A stretch of DNA of 64,000 nt from contig NZ_AQXL01000127.1 in NCBI RefSeq assembly GCF_000376225.1, forward strand, positions 1-64,000, written 5' to 3'. Origin of the DNA: Effusibacillus pohliae DSM 22757. GTDB taxonomy: Bacteria; Bacillota; Bacilli; Tumebacillales; Effusibacillaceae. Below are positions 46,374-55,703 of the stretch, piece by piece (position 1 is the stretch's first letter; every line of letters begins with the position of its first letter). The position numbers and the translations under genes were made by a program. Under the pieces are notes generated by a model. The model was not told where the DNA came from. It ran no database searches and worked only from the letters and a program-made list of their open reading frames with translations.

Positions 46374-47215
46374 CCGTCTATTCGGCATGCAAAATGAGGA
46401 AAACACCCCAACCAGCGTCGATATGGGCAGGCCTGATACCACTTCCGTCATCACGAATTCCGGTTTTTGGCATGCCGAAATACCGGTTTGAGGTCGCTTG
46501 TTCTGAAATCGGCATAGTCTTTTCAAATTTTGGACGATCGCTGTCAACAGCTCCTGCTCTTGCATGCAGTCCAGCCCGCGGCTCCGTGCGCGACCCAGAC
46601 CATGGGAGACTTTGCTTTCGGCAAACACATGCTCGCACCGCGTCCGTAACTTTTGCAGATGACGGTAGGAACCCTGAAGTTGAATTTGTTTGACTTTGTT
46701 TCGGATTTGGATTTCCTGAATTTTGTCCAGCCGCTTGCGTTTTTTCTCCAGATCGTTCGTTTGACGTTTCCAGGTCGGTAGATCTTCCAGTGTCAGGTTG
46801 CGAAGCGAAACCAAGGGAATAATCCCCTGCTCGAACAACGCACGCAGATACTCAGTCGTGCCGTAGGCTTTGTCGGCAGAGAGCGTACGAATCCGGATTT
46901 GCGGATGGGCAAAGCAAATCGCTGCCAGTTGCTGTACACTCGTCTCCCGCTCCGCCGTCCCAGATGCGATACTCGCTTGTCTGGACAGAATAACGCCCGA
47001 TTTGACATCGACCACATCATACACCAAATACCGCAGATGCATTTCCTGACCGTTGCTCCTTTCGTGCAGGCGGTGCGGGCGGCTTTCTGTCCTCATCGGA
47101 ATCAGCGATGAATTGATCGACAACATGTTTCATCAGCGTCTTAAAAACGCCGTGTTTTCGCCACAATTTCCGGGTCTTGACCAGAGGGTACGTTCCGTGC
47201 ACAGCGGCGCCACCC
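46374..47215 (-). mobile_element. Right copy of the IS1182-type element (transposase lacking N-terminus)
   Basis: The minus-strand frame from 47126 down to 46359 encodes a 255-residue transposase part: YDVVDVKSGVILSRQASIAS, TLSADKAYGTTEYLRALFEQ, RTRCEHVFAESKVSHGLGRA and AIVQNLKRLC. Upstream, 47,133-47,190 continues the IS (TRKLWRKHGVFKTL) in a broken frame. The N-terminal domain is missing. Bases 46,512-47,190 are close to the left copy at 32,931-33,260 and lie in the same orientation. This marks the right edge of the accessory island. Confidence 0.82.
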
Positions 47216-47280
47216 AATCATGGACAACGGAAAAATCAAGCGCATCGTTGAGTTGGCGCAGGAAATGTTTCAAAAAATCA

Positions 47281-47310
47281 TTGAGTCGAAAAAGGACAGA
47301 ATGTTATACT
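47281..47310 (+). promoter_or_regulatory. Promoter of the pheB-thrC-thrB operon
   Basis: TTGAGT at 47281-47286 and TATACT at 47305-47310 are spaced by 18 bases, about 75 bases before pheB. The IS remnant ends upstream of it, so the promoter looks intact. Confidence 0.6.
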
Positions 47311-47385
47311 GTCTACTATATAAAGACTGTATTCCTCCTGGAGTGAACAACGAGTCCGGATCCGTGTCATGAAAGGGAGAGTTGC

Positions 47386-47829
47386 TTGAAAGCGCGTAGA
47401 CGATTTTACCTGGTGGCCGAGGAGATCATGCCGGAAGCGATGATCAAAACGGTACAAGTGAAGGAAATGCTCGCCCGCGGGGAGTTTGAAACGGTGAACG
47501 ATGCGGTTAACGTCGTCGGGTTGTCCAGGTCCGCGTTTTACAAATACAGGGATCTAGTGTTTTTGTTCGATGACGAAAAGCGGGAGCGGCTGATCACTCT
47601 GTCGCTGATTCTGGAACACCGTTCGGGGATTTTGTCGACCGTTTTAAACACGATCGCGCAAACGGGCGGCAATATTATCACGATCACACAGGGCATCCCG
47701 TTGAGCCAGGCGGCACATGTGACCACGACGATCGACATCCGCCATCTGAACGTGTCGACGGACGAACTGACCAGGCGGCTGCAGGACTTGCAGGGCGTGC
47801 GCAAAGTGGAAATCGTCGGCTACAGTTGA
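47386..47829 (+). CDS. pheB: ACT-domain regulatory protein, PheB/YszB type
   Basis: The TTG at 47386 follows GAAAGGGAGAG and gives 147 residues. The N-terminal third has a helix-turn-helix-like segment (EFETVNDAVNVVGLSRSAFYKYRD). An ACT domain starts near 65 (RLITLSLILEHRSGILSTVL) and ends RKVEIVGYS. The gene usually lies in front of hom-thrC-thrB or pheA in Bacilli and probably senses an amino acid. Here hom is absent and thrC follows after 30 bases. Confidence 0.88.
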   Translation: MKARRRFYLVAEEIMPEAMIKTVQVKEMLARGEFETVNDAVNVVGLSRSAFYKYRDLVFLFDDEKRERLITLSLILEHRSGILSTVLNTIAQTGGNIITITQGIPLSQAAHVTTTIDIRHLNVSTDELTRRLQDLQGVRKVEIVGYS

Positions 47830-47859
47830 TCGGCTTGAATCGGAAGGAGAGAGACCAGC

Positions 47860-48909
47860 ATGTGGAGAGGAATCATTGAAGAGTATCGGGAATTTCTGCC
47901 TGTTTCGGAGGAGACACCGGTCGTTACGCTGTTCGAGGGAAATACGCCGCTGTACCAGGCCCGCAAACTGTCGGACGCGGTGGGGGCGGAAGTCTGGTTG
48001 AAATACGAGGGGCTGAATCCGACCGGTTCGTTTAAGGACCGCGGCATGGCGATGGCGGTGACGAAAGCGAAAGAAGAAGGGGCGGAAGTGCTGATTTGTG
48101 CGTCGACCGGCAACACGTCGGCCGCGGCGGCAGCGTACGCGGCTCGAGCGGGCATGAAAGCGGTTGTGGTGATTCCGCACGGAAAGGTGGCGCTCGGCAA
48201 GCTGGCGCAAACGGTGATGTACGGGGCGGAAATCATCGAGATCGAAGGCAACTTCGACGAGGCGCTGGCGATCGTCCGGCAGATCTCGGAGACCCACCCT
48301 GTCAAATTGGTGAACTCCGTCAATCCGCAGCGGATCGAGGGGCAGAAAACGGGCGCTTTTGAAGTGTGCGATTCGTTGGGCGAAGCGCCGACCCATCTGG
48401 CGATTCCGGTCGGCAACGCCGGGAACATCACCGCTTACTGGAAAGGGTTCAACGAATACAGGCGGCACCGCCGCTGCGGCAAGCTGCCGAAGATGCTCGG
48501 CTTTGAGGCGGCCGGGTCGGCGGCGATCGTCAAGGGCAAGGTGATTGAAAATCCGGAAACGGTCGCAACCGCCATCCGGATCGGCAATCCGGCCAGTTGG
48601 CAGCATGCGGTGGAAGCGGCCAAGCTGTCGAAAGGCAAAATCGATCTGGTCGAGGATGAAGAGATTTTGCATGCCTATCGACTGGTTGCTGCGGAGGGCG
48701 TATTTTGTGAACCCGCCTCGGCCGCATCGGTGGCGGGCGTGTTGAAGCTGGCAAAATCGGGTTATTTTTCCGAGAACGACCGGATCGTTTGCGTGTTGAC
48801 CGGCAACGGTTTGAAAGACCCGGATTCTGCGATGAAATACGGCATTTCGATTGAACCGAAGGTCGTGCCTGCCAGCCAAGAGGCGGTTGTCCGATCGATC
48901 TTCGGGTAG
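47860..48909 (+). CDS. thrC: Threonine synthase
   Basis: ThrC converts O-phosphohomoserine to threonine with PLP. The ATG at 47860 follows AAGGAGAGAG and gives 349 residues. The PLP lysine lies in [17 protein letters not shown] near 60, with [16 protein letters not shown] near 84 and the phosphate loop [15 protein letters not shown] near 184. This is the shorter Bacillus-type threonine synthase. The gene lies 11 bases before thrB. Confidence 0.96.
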   Translation: MWRGIIEEYREFLPVSEETPVVTLFEGNTPLYQARKLSDAVGAEVWLKYEGLNPTGSFKDRGMAMAVTKAKEEGAEVLICASTGNTSAAAAAYAARAGMKAVVVIPHGKVALGKLAQTVMYGAEIIEIEGNFDEALAIVRQISETHPVKLVNSVNPQRIEGQKTGAFEVCDSLGEAPTHLAIPVGNAGNITAYWKGFNEYRRHRRCGKLPKMLGFEAAGSAAIVKGKVIENPETVATAIRIGNPASWQHAVEAAKLSKGKIDLVEDEEILHAYRLVAAEGVFCEPASAASVAGVLKLAKSGYFSENDRIVCVLTGNGLKDPDSAMKYGISIEPKVVPASQEAVVRSIFG

Positions 48910-48920
48910 GAGGAAGCCGC

Positions 48921-49844
48921 ATGGGAGTTCGTGTGCGCGTTCCGGCGACAACTGCCAATTTGGGTCCCGGATTTGACACATTTGGCATGGCGTTATCGCT
49001 TTACAATACAGTGGAAGCCGCCTGGTCGAGCGGCGGTCTGCAAATCGAAGTGACCGGCGATGGCGCACAGCTTGTGCCGGTCGATGAAACGAATGCAGTG
49101 TACCAGGCGATGCGATCGGTGTTTGAGCTGGCCGGGCAGGCGAGCCTGCTGGACGAGCGGGGGCTCAGCATCCGGATTCACAACGAGGTACCCGTCACGC
49201 GCGGCATGGGAAGCTCGGCGACGGCGATCGTCGGCGGCTTGTGGGTTGCCAACGAACTGCTTGGACAGCCGCTTTCCAAGGGAAAATTGCTGCAACTGGC
49301 GGTCGAGTTGGAAGGGCATCCCGACAATGTGGCGCCGGCGATTTTTGGAGGCATCGTCGCGGCTGGGATGGTTGGCGGAAAAGTGTACGTGAAGCGATTT
49401 TCGCCGCTGGCCGGCATGCAGTGCGTGGTTGCGGTGCCCGAGTTTCAGCTTGCCACCCGTACCAGCCGCAAGGCGCTGCCGCCTGCGGTTCCTCATGCAG
49501 ATGCAGTGAGCAACGTTAATCGGGCGAGTCTAATGGTCGCCGCGCTGGTGGACGGCGATTTGGAGCTGTTTTGTGAACTGATGGAAGACCGGCTGCATGA
49601 ACCGTACCGGATGCCGCTCATTCCCGGCATGAAGGAAGCGATCGCCCGTGCCAAGAAGGCCGGTGCGCTGGCGGCTGTGCTTTCCGGTTCCGGCCCCGCC
49701 CTGATCGCTTTCTGCCGAGGCGAAGGGGCCGATGTAGGGGCTGCTTTGCAGTCGGGATTTCGTTCGGAAGGGATCGATTCGAACATTTTATATCTGCAAC
49801 CGGCCGAGCGCGGGGTGGAAATTTTTCATTCAATTCCCAAATAA
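48921..49844 (+). CDS. thrB: Homoserine kinase (GHMP family)
   Basis: ThrB phosphorylates homoserine for ThrC. The ATG at 48921 follows GTAGGAGGAAGCCGC and gives 307 residues. The GHMP signature VPVTRGMGSSATAIVGGLW lies near 90-108, the N-terminal RVPATTANLGPGFD is typical, and the C-terminal GALAAVLSGSGPALIAF closes the active site. Operon partner of thrC. Confidence 0.96.
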   Translation: MGVRVRVPATTANLGPGFDTFGMALSLYNTVEAAWSSGGLQIEVTGDGAQLVPVDETNAVYQAMRSVFELAGQASLLDERGLSIRIHNEVPVTRGMGSSATAIVGGLWVANELLGQPLSKGKLLQLAVELEGHPDNVAPAIFGGIVAAGMVGGKVYVKRFSPLAGMQCVVAVPEFQLATRTSRKALPPAVPHADAVSNVNRASLMVAALVDGDLELFCELMEDRLHEPYRMPLIPGMKEAIARAKKAGALAAVLSGSGPALIAFCRGEGADVGAALQSGFRSEGIDSNILYLQPAERGVEIFHSIPK

Positions 49845-49953
49845 TTCCTTGCCCGCTGTGCATCCTTTGATCTGGCAAAATACCGCGGATTCATCCGGCA
49901 AGCGGGCAAACTGCAGGCGACGGACAAGCGATTGTTGGAGGACCCCTGTACCG

Positions 49954-50146
49954 ATGCTGGCGGCCGACCAGGCAGGAACGTATCTGTATGCGGGTCCAGG
50001 CATGCATCTGTATCAACCGACAGCGGATTGCAACCGGTGGACGGCAATACACCGAATTTTTGCAAATCGAGGATGTGTTCTCCGCCGCCAGGTACCCGGT
50101 TTATGTACGGACGGGAGCGGCGGTGAACTGGGTAGGGTCCAGGTAA
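49954..50146 (+). pseudogene. Possible frameshifted small ORF
   Basis: From the ATG at 49954, with GGAGG upstream, one frame reads MLAADQAGTYLYAGPGMHLY. A neighbouring frame then gives TGGRQYTEFLQIEDVFSAAR and YPVYVRTGAAVNWVGSR, ending at TAA 50146. Joined, this looks protein-like (about 64 residues), but it needs one shift near 50,035 and overlaps the 3' end of yqhG on the other strand. No family is recognised. Confidence 0.25.
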
Positions 50147-50946
50147 AGCAGCGCAAAGTGCAGCGGCTGCACCTGGATCCGCGGCTGGCATCGCCATTTC
50201 AGTTCGGCGACCCTTAATTCCCGCTCGGCCGAATACAGGTCCATTTTCTCCTCGTTTTCCAGAATGAGCGATTCATAGTAGGTTTCCAGCTGATTGATCT
50301 CCTGCGCCAATTGCTCTTTTGCCAGTTCCGCCCAGGTGTGGTCGCTGTTCCGGATTTCCTCAAGGATCGTGTTTTTGATCCGCTGCCAGCCGGTTTGCAG
50401 GGATGCAACGAGCAAACCGGTTTGCTTGAGCTGTTCCCGGTAATGTTCCGGCAGTTGGCACGACATCGGCAGGTCGCGGACCGCTTCGTACAGATCGGGG
50501 ATCACTTGGTTATTTCGCAGGTTGACGCCGAAGGAGCGGAGTTCATCCCGGCGCCGGTCGGCCAGATAGGAGATCTTGACATTTGTCAATAAAAACGGGA
50601 CGCGCCGATTGGAGGGGGTTGCCGTTTGGTACTGGCAGACGAATTGGCCGCGGCGGGCGGCCGATTGAAAAATTTTTTCCAGCCGGTAGCTGCCCAGTGC
50701 GACCAGCTCGGTTCGCTCGACGCCGGCGATCTCCGTCTCCGAATCGAACACAAGGTTCAGCACGGTCGGAGGTACATCTTGCCCGATCGCTTCCACCCAC
50801 ATCCAATAATACGGGCGATCCATCAGTTCCTTGTCGATCTCGCGCGGCAGTTCCACTTGCAGAAAACCCGGTTCGTCCCGCAAAATCGGACAACCTGTGG
50901 CCTGAAAATAGCGTCTGCAATAGTGCTGGATCTGCGTCTTATCCAT
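50101..50946 (-). CDS. yqhG: YqhG family protein
   Basis: I start at ATG 50946-50944, which has GAGGGGGAAAGGGG upstream; it gives 281 residues. The product is soluble, with a conserved-looking core (YCRRYFQATGCPIL, MDRPYYWMWVEAIGQD, LGSYRLEKIFQSA) and a long acidic, probably coiled helix at about 205-250 (AKEQLAQEINQLETYYESL). The function is unknown. As in B. subtilis, it lies directly downstream of a SNF2-type helicase and next to the gcv operon, which supports the name. Confidence 0.8.
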   Translation of the reverse strand: MDKTQIQHYCRRYFQATGCPILRDEPGFLQVELPREIDKELMDRPYYWMWVEAIGQDVPPTVLNLVFDSETEIAGVERTELVALGSYRLEKIFQSAARRGQFVCQYQTATPSNRRVPFLLTNVKISYLADRRRDELRSFGVNLRNNQVIPDLYEAVRDLPMSCQLPEHYREQLKQTGLLVASLQTGWQRIKNTILEEIRNSDHTWAELAKEQLAQEINQLETYYESLILENEEKMDLYSAERELRVAELKWRCQPRIQVQPLHFALLYLDPTQFTAAPVRT

Positions 50947-50986
50947 TCCCCTTTCCCCCTCACGCAGCATTGCACCAATCGGCTTG

Positions 50987-52726
50987 TCACGTTTTCGCGT
51001 AGTCTGTGAAGGTCTCTTTCAGGATTTCCTGTTTGACTTGTTCCATCCGGTCCCCCAGCTCGTTGAAACGGGCGGCAAACTCCTCTGTCGAGTTCGATTC
51101 GGCAAACCAATCCATGATATCGTTCTCAAAATTCTTGCTCAGTTTCATCCTGCCGATGATCATGTCCAGTTCGCCGATCACCATCTCGAACATGCGGATC
51201 TTTTCCTGCAGCAAATCGACGATATGCTCTTCGATCGTGCCGCGGGTGGCCAGGTTGTAGATAAACACGTCCCGTTCCTGCCCCAGACGGTGCACGCGGC
51301 CGATCCGCTGTTCGATCCGCATCGGGTTCCATGGGAGGTCGAAATTGATCACCTGGTTGCAAAACTGCAGGTTGATCCCCTCGCCGCCCGCTTCTGTTGC
51401 GACCAATACCTGCGCCCGTTTTTCGAACAGGTCCTGCATCCAGTCTTTTTTGCTGCGCTTGAATCCGCCGCGGAAGGGGATCGCGCGGATACCGGCCTGC
51501 TGCAGCATGTACATCAGATAGTCCTGGCTCGCCCGGTATTCGGTGAAGACGATCACTTTGTCGTTGCATGCCTCGATGATCTCGATCACCTTTTGGCCTT
51601 TCGTGTATTCGTCAAGCGGAATCGCACCGCACATCTCACGCAGCTGGCCGATCCTCGCTTTCAATGCGGCGGGCATTTTCGGATCCTGGTGCATTCGTTC
51701 CAGCGTCGGCAAGGCAGCGTAAGGTGTCGAGCAGATCTCCCGCTGCAAGGTGATCAGCGGCAGCACGTTTCCTTTTTCGGAGCGGCGTTTCAAATATTCT
51801 TCCTTGACGAACGACGACACCGCTTCGTACAATTCCCGCTCCTGCGGTGACAGATCCAGCGGGATCGACGTCACCTTGCGTTCGGTAAAAAAGACGCCGC
51901 CTTCACTCCGCTTGTTGCGAATCATCACTTGGGACAATGCGCTTTTCAGTTCGGCCGGATTTTTCGGCTTCCGCTTTTCTTCCATAAACGCGGCGGAAAA
52001 CTGCTGGGCGCTGCCCAATTGGCCGGGTTTCAAAAGTGTGATCAGGTTGTACAGTTCCTGCATATCATTTTGAATCGGGGTGGCGGTCAGCAGCAGCATG
52101 TATTTTTTCCGGAGCCGGTTGATCAGTTCCCAGTTTTTCGTCTTGCGGTTTTTCAGTTTGTGCGCCTCGTCGACGATCACCAGATCCCAATCCTGCTCAA
52201 GGACGATCGTCCGGTGCGGCTCGCGTTTGGTGGTGTCGATCGAAGCGACGACGATGTCATAGGTCGTCCATGACCATTCGTTGCGCTGGGCGAACGCTTT
52301 GATCGCAAATTTTTCATTCAATTCCCGCGTCCACTGCAAAACAAGCGACGCGGGGACGAGGACCAGCGTTTTTTTGACAAGTCCGCGCATGATATATTCT
52401 TTCAGGATCAGGCCGGCTTCGATCGTCTTCCCGAGCCCGACTTCGTCGGCAAGAATCGCCCGGCCGTGCAGTTCGTTCAACACCCGTCTGGCTGTCTCAA
52501 TCTGATGCGGATACGGGATGATGGAGGGCAGATGCTGCAAGCAAAGCAGCTGGTCGAACGTCGGAACGACCTTTGTCTCCTCCGCTTCCCATATGAGCTG
52601 AAACAGGGTCCAGTCATCCCACTGCCCATTTTGCACCCGCTCCAAAAACTGCCCGAACAGCGTCTCGTCAATCGAGCATTCGGGTGCACCAGACATTTGA
52701 TCGTTTTGCAAAGAATCTGGTTTCAT
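50987..52726 (-). CDS. yqhH: SNF2-family DEAD/DEAH-box helicase (YqhH-like)
   Basis: This 579-residue protein has the SNF2 helicase motifs in order: Walker A ILADEVGLGKTIEAGLIL at 91-108, DEAH box VIVDEAHKLKN near 195, LLTATPIQND near 220, FRGGFKRSKKDW near 410, and motif VI MRIEQRIGRVHRLGQ near 470. It is a DNA-dependent ATPase; the target is unknown. It is divergent from the gcv operon and followed by yqhG after a 40-base gap. Confidence 0.93.
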   Translation of the reverse strand: MKPDSLQNDQMSGAPECSIDETLFGQFLERVQNGQWDDWTLFQLIWEAEETKVVPTFDQLLCLQHLPSIIPYPHQIETARRVLNELHGRAILADEVGLGKTIEAGLILKEYIMRGLVKKTLVLVPASLVLQWTRELNEKFAIKAFAQRNEWSWTTYDIVVASIDTTKREPHRTIVLEQDWDLVIVDEAHKLKNRKTKNWELINRLRKKYMLLLTATPIQNDMQELYNLITLLKPGQLGSAQQFSAAFMEEKRKPKNPAELKSALSQVMIRNKRSEGGVFFTERKVTSIPLDLSPQERELYEAVSSFVKEEYLKRRSEKGNVLPLITLQREICSTPYAALPTLERMHQDPKMPAALKARIGQLREMCGAIPLDEYTKGQKVIEIIEACNDKVIVFTEYRASQDYLMYMLQQAGIRAIPFRGGFKRSKKDWMQDLFEKRAQVLVATEAGGEGINLQFCNQVINFDLPWNPMRIEQRIGRVHRLGQERDVFIYNLATRGTIEEHIVDLLQEKIRMFEMVIGELDMIIGRMKLSKNFENDIMDWFAESNSTEEFAARFNELGDRMEQVKQEILKETFTDYAKT

Positions 52727-52740
52727 GGGCTCACCTCTTG

Positions 52741-52749
52741 TGGTATAAT
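52741..52749 (+). promoter_or_regulatory. Extended -10 promoter of the gcv operon
   Basis: TGGTATAAT combines an extended -10 TGn with a perfect TATAAT (52744-52749). The -35 region (TTTCAT, 17 bases upstream) is weak. It lies about 55 bases before the glycine riboswitch. Confidence 0.6.
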
Positions 52750-52802
52750 CAAGGTGCTGAAATAGATTGTGTCAAAATTGGAATTTTATACGCGGCGGAT
52801 GA

Positions 52803-52981
52803 CTGTTACGGGAGAGAACGATCGATCGTCGCCGAAGGAGCAAGTGGAGATGGCCCGGATGTCCACGAATCTCTCAGGCAGAAGTACCGTAAACAGGACG
52901 CGACTCTGGAGAGAGCTGTGCAAACGGCCACCAAAGGGGCAACTTCCCGCGGCGGGAAGGGAACTCTCAGGTAGCGAGGAC
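52803..52981 (+). promoter_or_regulatory. Tandem glycine riboswitch
   Basis: Two aptamers lie in series. The first (about 52,806-52,890) opens with ACGGGAGAGAA, has CGCCGAAGGAGCAA and closes with GAATCTCTCAGGCAGAAGTA. The second (about 52,898-52,978) has CTGGAGAGAGC, CACCAAAGGGGCAA and GAACTCTCAGGTAGCGAGGA. The GGAGAG and CTCTCAGG elements are the conserved glycine-aptamer core. With the downstream terminator it should act as an on-switch, letting transcription into gcvT-gcvPA-gcvPB proceed when glycine is bound. Confidence 0.94.
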
Positions 52982-53020
52982 AGAGACACGAAGGGATTTT
53001 TCCCGCTCGTGTCTCTTTTT
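52982..53020 (+). terminator. Riboswitch expression-platform terminator
   Basis: AGAGACACGA at 52982-52991 pairs with TCGTGTCTCT at 53007-53016. A T-run follows. Confidence 0.88.
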
Positions 53021-53096
53021 ATTTCTCTCAAATCGGGAACTTTATACTAAGCGGGAATCGGAATGCGCTTGCGGAACATGTTGAGGAGGGGTATGG

Positions 53097-54194
53097 ATGG
53101 CAGACCTGAAACGAACGCCGCTGTTTCCCTTGTATGCGGAATACGGCGGGAAAACGATCGATTTCGGCGGATGGGAACTGCCCGTGCAATTCTCCAGCAT
53201 TCTGGAGGAGCATGAGGCGGTTCGCACGCGTGCCGGCTTGTTCGATGTGTCGCACATGGGCGAAATCGAAGTGAAAGGACCGGACGCGTTGGCCAACATC
53301 CAGCGCTGGATCACCAATGACGCTTCCAGGCTGGAGGTCGGCCAGGCGATGTATTCGCCGATGTGTTACCCGGACGGGGGATGCGTCGACGACCTGCTTG
53401 TCTACCGGCTGGACAACGACCGCTACTGGCTGGTGGTGAACGCGGCCAACATCGACAAGGACTACGAGTGGGTAAAACAACACGCTGCCGGTGACGTGGA
53501 AATCACCAACCTGTCGCCCAACATCGCCCAGTTGGCGCTGCAAGGCCCGCTGGCGGAACCAGTGCTGCAGAAGCTGACCGATTACGACCTGCCGACCATC
53601 AAACACTACCGGTTTGCGCAAAATGTCAATGTGGCAGGTGTTCCGTGCCTTGTGTCGCGAACCGGCTATACGGGGGAAGATGGGTTCGAGATTTATATGG
53701 ATGACGGGCAGGCACCCAAACTCTGGCAGGCGATTCTGGAAGCCGGCAGGGAAGAAGGCGTGGTGGCCGCCGGACTGGGAGCCCGCGACACGCTGCGGTT
53801 TGAAGCGAAACTGCCGCTGTACGGGCAGGAACTGAGCCCGTCGATTTCACCGATCGAGGCGGGGCTCGGCATGTTTGTCAAGCTGGACAAGGGCGATTTC
53901 ATCGGCCGCGAGGCATTGGCCAAGCAGAAGGAAGAAGGCCCGCGGCGCAAGCTGGTCGGGTTTGCGATGATCGGGCGGGGCATCCCCCGCAGCCACTACG
54001 AAGTGCAGGTGGACGGCCGCAAAATCGGTGAGGTGACAACTGGCACGTTTGGCCCGACCGTCAAGAAGAACATCGGGCTGGCGTTGATCGAAGCCGACTA
54101 TGCAAAAATCGGCCAGGAGCTTGACGTCATCATCCGCAACAAACCGGTCAAAGGGGTAATTGTGAAGACTCCATTTTACAAACGGCAAAAGTAG
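53097..54194 (+). CDS. gcvT: Glycine cleavage system T protein (aminomethyltransferase)
   Basis: GcvT releases ammonia from the aminomethyl-lipoyl H protein and passes the one-carbon unit to tetrahydrofolate. The 365-residue product has [20 protein letters not shown] at the N-terminus, the folate-binding [13 protein letters not shown] block, [13 protein letters not shown] near 185 and a C-terminal barrel domain. The ATG at 53097 has GGAGGGG a few bases upstream. The operon is under the glycine riboswitch. The H protein and dehydrogenase genes are not in the window. Confidence 0.97.
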   Translation: MADLKRTPLFPLYAEYGGKTIDFGGWELPVQFSSILEEHEAVRTRAGLFDVSHMGEIEVKGPDALANIQRWITNDASRLEVGQAMYSPMCYPDGGCVDDLLVYRLDNDRYWLVVNAANIDKDYEWVKQHAAGDVEITNLSPNIAQLALQGPLAEPVLQKLTDYDLPTIKHYRFAQNVNVAGVPCLVSRTGYTGEDGFEIYMDDGQAPKLWQAILEAGREEGVVAAGLGARDTLRFEAKLPLYGQELSPSISPIEAGLGMFVKLDKGDFIGREALAKQKEEGPRRKLVGFAMIGRGIPRSHYEVQVDGRKIGEVTTGTFGPTVKKNIGLALIEADYAKIGQELDVIIRNKPVKGVIVKTPFYKRQK

Positions 54195-54353
54195 CAAGGA
54201 ATCTCACGCCCGGGCACAGCGACACCGTTTTGACTGTCCGTTCCGCGCGGGGCGTGTGCCATCTGCGTCCGAATCGTGCCATCCGTTTTCCGGGCGGAGC
54301 GTGCGGCGGACCCACCAGGATCTGATCACTACAACAGTGCAGGAGGCGAGATT

Positions 54354-55703
54354 TTGAAACAGCACAGCTATATCCCCAATACCGAAGCGGATCGCAAAGC
54401 GATGCTCGATTCGCTGGGGCTCAACGATGTGGAGGAACTGTTCGCAGACATTCCGGAATCGGTCCGTCTGAAGCGGGACCTCAACCTGCCGGCGGCCTGG
54501 TCGGAAATTGAACTCAACCGCAATCTGGCTGCGATGGCGGGCAAAAACGCCAATCTCGAGGAGTACATTTGCTTCTTGGGGGCGGGCGCTTATCAGCATT
54601 ACATTCCTTCGGTGGTCGATGCGATCATCAGCCGTTCCGAGTTTTATACGGCGTATACGCCTTATCAGCCGGAAATTTCGCAGGGGATTTTGCAGGCGAT
54701 TTTTGAATACCAGACGATGGTGTGCGAACTGACCGGCATGGATGTATCGAACGCGTCGATGTACGACGGCCCGAGCGCGATGGCGGAAGCTGGCATCATG
54801 GCGTGCGCCGCAACCCGTCGTTCGAAGCTGTTGGTGTCGCGGGCGGTGCATCCGGAATACCGGCAAGTCGTGAAAACATACGCATCCGGCCAGAACATCG
54901 AAGTCGAGGAGATTGCGATTGAAAACGGGCTGACCAGTCTGCAGGATCTCGAGGCAAAATTGGGCGACAACATCGCCGGCGTGCTGGTGCAATATCCCAA
55001 CTTCTTCGGCTCGATCGAAGACCTCAAAGCGATCTCGGAGCGGGTTCACCAGCACAAAGCGCTGTTGATCACCGCAGTCAATCCGATCGCGATGGGCATT
55101 CTGGAAGCGCCAGGGACGTTTGGCGCGGACATCGTCGTCGCGGAAGGGCAATCGCTGGGGAACCCGGTAGCGTTTGGCGGTCCGTATCTCGGCATGCTGG
55201 CGACCACCAAAGATTTGGTGCGGCGTCTGCCTGGCCGCGTTGTAGGGCAAACGAAGGATCTGGACGGCCGCCGCGCCTATGTGTTGACGTTGCAAGCGCG
55301 AGAGCAGCACATCCGCCGGGAAAAGGCCAGCTCGAACATCTGCTCCAACCAGGCATTGAATGCGTTGGCTGCGACCGTGTACCTCAGCTATATGGGGAAG
55401 CAGGGGCTGCAGGAAGTGGCCCGGCTGAACTTGCAAAAAGCGCACTATGCCTACAGGAAACTAATCGGCATCAATGGAATCAAGCCGATTTTCACAGCGC
55501 CTTTCTTTAACGAGTTTGCTGTCAAGTTGAACGGCAATCCGGCAGAAATCAACCGGAAACTGCTCGAGGCGAAGATCATCGGCGGCTATGATTTGGCACG
55601 CGCCTATCCGGAATACGAAGGCGGCATGCTGTTAGCCGTCACCGAACTGCGCACGAAAGAGGAAATCGATCTGTTGGCGGAGCGATTGGAGGCGATCGTA
55701 TGA
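54354..55703 (+). CDS. gcvPA: Glycine dehydrogenase (decarboxylating) subunit 1
   Basis: This is the N-terminal half of the two-subunit P protein, which decarboxylates glycine with PLP. The TTG at 54354 follows CAGGAGGCGAG and gives 449 residues, the usual length. Family blocks include [14 protein letters not shown] at the N-terminus, [16 protein letters not shown] near 80 and [16 protein letters not shown] near 103. Its stop overlaps the gcvPB start (ATGA). The 159-base gap after gcvT holds nothing recognisable. Confidence 0.96.
   Translation: MKQHSYIPNTEADRKAMLDSLGLNDVEELFADIPESVRLKRDLNLPAAWSEIELNRNLAAMAGKNANLEEYICFLGAGAYQHYIPSVVDAIISRSEFYTAYTPYQPEISQGILQAIFEYQTMVCELTGMDVSNASMYDGPSAMAEAGIMACAATRRSKLLVSRAVHPEYRQVVKTYASGQNIEVEEIAIENGLTSLQDLEAKLGDNIAGVLVQYPNFFGSIEDLKAISERVHQHKALLITAVNPIAMGILEAPGTFGADIVVAEGQSLGNPVAFGGPYLGMLATTKDLVRRLPGRVVGQTKDLDGRRAYVLTLQAREQHIRREKASSNICSNQALNALAATVYLSYMGKQGLQEVARLNLQKAHYAYRKLIGINGIKPIFTAPFFNEFAVKLNGNPAEINRKLLEAKIIGGYDLARAYPEYEGGMLLAVTELRTKEEIDLLAERLEAIV

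Noticed and set aside
47644-49068. 474-residue minus-strand open frame across pheB, thrC and thrB
   Set aside because: It is the complement of three clearly identified genes; the composition is typical of a GC-rich antisense shadow.
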